Assembly: GCA_963205285.1 (NCBI GenBank)
Contig: CAUJJQ010000173.1
Location: 1-7,009 of the forward strand
Reading direction: 5' to 3'
Source: Pseudomonadota bacterium
Lineage (GTDB): Bacteria; Pseudomonadota; Alphaproteobacteria; Sphingomonadales; Sphingomonadaceae
Length of the DNA: 7,009 nt
The notes beneath the pieces are model-generated. The model saw only the letters and a program-made list of their open reading frames with translations. It was not told the origin of the DNA and did no database searches. Below, piece by piece: positions 4,637 to 7,009 of the stretch; position 1 is the first letter of the stretch, and the number at the start of each line of letters is the position of its first letter. A program made the translations under genes and the position numbers.

Positions 4637-7009
4637 CCGGGAATGGGGGAAACGAGGGGGCGAGGGAGGCTGCCCGCGCGCGCGCCATCGCCCACGCCCC
4701 CTTTTTGGCGCGATTGGCGGCGCGCTACCCCGATCTTACTGAAGCCTATGTCGCGGGCGGATGTGCCGCAGCGATGGCGCTGGCCGATGCGCTGCCCGAC
4801 ATTGCCGCGCCCGATTTTGCCGCACGGCTGCGCCAAGTGCGCGCGCAGCAGGCTTTGCTGATCGCGCTCGCCGATTTGGCGGATGAGCATGATTTGACCA
4901 CGACCGTCCACGCCCTGTCCGACTTCGCCGATGCGGCGTGTGAAGTTGCGCTGGCCCGCGCCTTTGCCGAGCGTGCTGAAGGGGCGGAGGTTGCGGGCTT
5001 TTCGATCATTGCGCTGGGCAAATTGGGCAGCAGGGAATTGAATTATTCCAGCGATATAGACCCGATACTTATTTTCGACCCGGAGGTGATGCCGCGCCGC
5101 GCCCGCGATGATCCGGGCGAAGCGGCGGTGCGCATCGCGCGGCGATTTGTCGAATTGCTGTCCGAACGCACGGCGGATGGCCATGTGTTGCGAGTCGATT
5201 TGCGGCTGCGCCCCAGCCCGGAAGTGACGCCGATTGTCCTGCCGGTTGAAGCAGCGATTTCTTATTATGAATCGCAGGCGTTGGCGTGGGAGCAGGCAGC
5301 CTTTGTCCGGTCGCGCGCCAGCGGTGGTGACCCCCGGCTCGGCAGCTATTTCCTGCAATCGATCCAGCCCTTCATCTGGCGACGCAGCATGGATTTTGGC
5401 CAGATCCGCCGGATTGCTGACATTTCGGAACGCATTCGCAGCAGTTACAGCGCGGGGCAGGGCTTTGGCCCCGGCTATGATCTGAAGCGCGGGCGCGGCG
5501 GCATTAGGGAGGTGGAGTTTTTCACCCAGGTGCAGCAATTGATCCACGGTGGGCGCAACCCGGCACTGCGCGCCACCGATACGCGCGAAGCGCTCCACGC
5601 GCTGGCGGTGGCGGGACATGTCGCGCCCGAGCTTGCGGCGCAACTGTCGGATAATCTGGTCTTGCTGCGCACCATCGAACATCGCGTGCAAATGGTTGAA
5701 GATCAACAGGAACATCATCTGCCCAAGGATGCAGCGGCGCTCGACAATCTGGCGGCGCTTCACGGGGACGGGGATGGCGTTGCACTGCTCGATCTGGTGC
5801 AGCCAGTGACCCGGCAGGTGGCCGATAATTTCGACCGTTTGATCGGGACAGAGCAATCCGCCGCCCGCTGGCCCTTTGGCGATGATGCATCGGCGCGGGC
5901 TGCCGTGGACGCGGGCTTTGTCGACGACCCTGCGGCAGCGGCGATCATCGCCGCATGGCGGCAGGGGCGTTTGCGCGTGTTGCGCAGCGCGGCGGCGCAA
6001 GAGGCGCTCGAGGCGATTTTGCCCGCACTGATGGCCGCATTGGGCCGGGGCGGGGCGGGGGACGCACTGCTGCGGCAATTTGACCGGATGCTGGCGGGAT
6101 TGCCCAGCGCGATCAATTTCTTTCACCTGCTCGCTGCGCGGCCGCCCCTGCTCACGACATTGGTGGCAATTTTGCGCCATGCCCCGACGCTCGCCAATGA
6201 TCTGGCTTTGCGCGCATCGCTGATTGAAGGGCTGATCGACGCGAGCATTTTTGCCGATCCGCTCGACAATGAGGAATGGCGCGCAGGCGTTGCGCGCGGG
6301 CCGGTGGCCGACATGGAATTGATGCTCGATCATGTCCGCTTGGCAGTTGGCGAACGGCGCTTTGCGCTCGGCGTCCAGTTGGTGGAGGGGGTGCACGACC
6401 CGTTCCACATCGCGCGCGGCTATGCCGATGTGGCAGAGGTTGCGGTTTCGACGCTGGCCGATGCGGTGGTGCGTGATTTCGAAACCCAGCATGGGCGCAT
6501 TGCCGATGGCGAATTGCTGATTTTGGCGCTGGGGCGACTGGGTGGCCGTGCGCTCACCCATGCCAGCGACCTTGACCTCGTCCTCCTCTTCACCGGCGAG
6601 CTGCTGCACGAATCGGACGGGGCCCGCCCGCTCGGCGCGACGCGATATTTCAACCGGCTGGGCCAAAGACTTATCGCCGCCCTCTCCGTCCAGAGCGCGG
6701 CGGGTCGCCTCTATGAGGTGGACACACGGTTGCGCCCGCAAGGGACGCAGGGACCGCTGGTCGCCAGCCTCGACGCTTTTGCCCGTTATCAGCGCGAAGA
6801 TGCGTGGACTTGGGAACATATGGCCCTGACCCGCGCGCGCGCCATTTACGGCAGTGCGGCCGGGCGCGCGGCGGTGCAGGGGGCGATAGATGTCGCGCTC
6901 CATCAACCGCGCGAAGTGGCGCAGACGCTGGCCGACATACAAAAAATGCGTGCAGATATGGCGCAGCATAAGCCGCCCAAGGGCGCGCTTGATGTCAAAT
7001 TGCTGCCCG
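4633..7009 (+). CDS. glnE: Bifunctional glutamine synthetase adenylyltransferase/deadenylylase (3' end outside window)
   Basis: GlnE turns glutamine synthetase off by adenylylation and on by phosphorolytic deadenylylation, responding to PII protein and glutamine. The frame is open for 792 codons and leaves the window in ValLysLeuLeuPro, just where the family's second Gly-Gly motif should follow; roughly 100 residues appear missing. The N-terminal deadenylylase half shows [16 protein letters not shown] (129-144, metal ligands Asp141 and Asp143), VDLRLRP (188-194), [10 protein letters not shown] (219-228), [15 protein letters not shown] (283-297) and EHRVQM followed by HHLP (349-364). The C-terminal adenylyltransferase half repeats the pattern: [17 protein letters not shown] (634-650, Asp646 and Asp648), DTRLRPQG (697-704) and [12 protein letters not shown] (725-736). 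Arg635 stands where Lys is usual. The ATG at 4633 overlaps the tgt stop (ATGA); the upstream Shine-Dalgarno is weak, which fits translational coupling. No in-frame stop or frameshift is seen. Confidence 0.96.
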   Translation, partial: MTGNGGNEGAREAARARAIAHAPFLARLAARYPDLTEAYVAGGCAAAMALADALPDIAAPDFAARLRQVRAQQALLIALADLADEHDLTTTVHALSDFADAACEVALARAFAERAEGAEVAGFSIIALGKLGSRELNYSSDIDPILIFDPEVMPRRARDDPGEAAVRIARRFVELLSERTADGHVLRVDLRLRPSPEVTPIVLPVEAAISYYESQALAWEQAAFVRSRASGGDPRLGSYFLQSIQPFIWRRSMDFGQIRRIADISERIRSSYSAGQGFGPGYDLKRGRGGIREVEFFTQVQQLIHGGRNPALRATDTREALHALAVAGHVAPELAAQLSDNLVLLRTIEHRVQMVEDQQEHHLPKDAAALDNLAALHGDGDGVALLDLVQPVTRQVADNFDRLIGTEQSAARWPFGDDASARAAVDAGFVDDPAAAAIIAAWRQGRLRVLRSAAAQEALEAILPALMAALGRGGAGDALLRQFDRMLAGLPSAINFFHLLAARPPLLTTLVAILRHAPTLANDLALRASLIEGLIDASIFADPLDNEEWRAGVARGPVADMELMLDHVRLAVGERRFALGVQLVEGVHDPFHIARGYADVAEVAVSTLADAVVRDFETQHGRIADGELLILALGRLGGRALTHASDLDLVLLFTGELLHESDGARPLGATRYFNRLGQRLIAALSVQSAAGRLYEVDTRLRPQGTQGPLVASLDAFARYQREDAWTWEHMALTRARAIYGSAAGRAAVQGAIDVALHQPREVAQTLADIQKMRADMAQHKPPKGALDVKLLP

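Noticed and set aside
4673..4686. Alternating CG runs as a Z-DNA or regulatory element in glnE (also near 1547-1558)
   Set aside because: They are explained by runs of Ala and Arg codons in GC-rich genes.
4543..6969. An 808-codon open frame on the minus strand opposite glnE
   Set aside because: It is antisense to an unmistakable glnE. Its translation is rich in Arg, His and Gln with no recognisable domain, as expected of a shadow frame in GC-rich DNA.

Overview
The window is a GC-rich chromosomal segment of an alphaproteobacterium, most likely a member of the Sphingomonadales. The best clue is the Tgt protein. Its catalytic and zinc residues line up one for one with the well-studied Zymomonas mobilis enzyme at a constant offset of nine residues, including a tyrosine in the TDSGGYQ motif where many other Tgt enzymes have phenylalanine. 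The GlnE and M20-peptidase sequences also have a sphingomonad character. No mobile element, CRISPR array, tRNA, rRNA or phage gene was found. All genes share similar codon use, so nothing suggests recent transfer.

Layout, left to right. Bases 3-77 probably hold the Pro/Ala-rich tail of an upstream gene. queA (104-1153, +) is complete. It is followed tail to tail, with a 4-base overlap, by a secreted M20-family metallopeptidase on the minus strand (1150-2607). A 199-base divergent intergenic region (2608-2806) carries several small inverted and direct repeats. A small secreted beta-barrel protein, probably an outer-membrane protein, follows (2807-3331, +). The 177-base gap to tgt (3332-3508) holds a convincing intrinsic terminator at 3414-3447 and a possible competing hairpin just upstream of it. 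tgt (3509-4636, +) overlaps glnE (4633 to beyond the window end, +) by an ATGA junction.

Functionally, Tgt and QueA act in the same pathway. Tgt inserts preQ1 at position 34 of GUN-anticodon tRNAs, and QueA converts it to epoxyqueuosine. The two genes are close but separated by the peptidase and barrel genes, which have no evident link to queuosine. GlnE controls glutamine synthetase by adenylylation and deadenylylation; it appears translationally coupled to tgt, although the two functions have no established connection.

Nothing here amounts to a clearly new biological system. The most useful leads are the terminator/antiterminator-like leader in front of tgt, the repeat cluster between the divergent peptidase and barrel genes, the missing terminator space at the queA/peptidase junction, and the tgt-glnE coupling.
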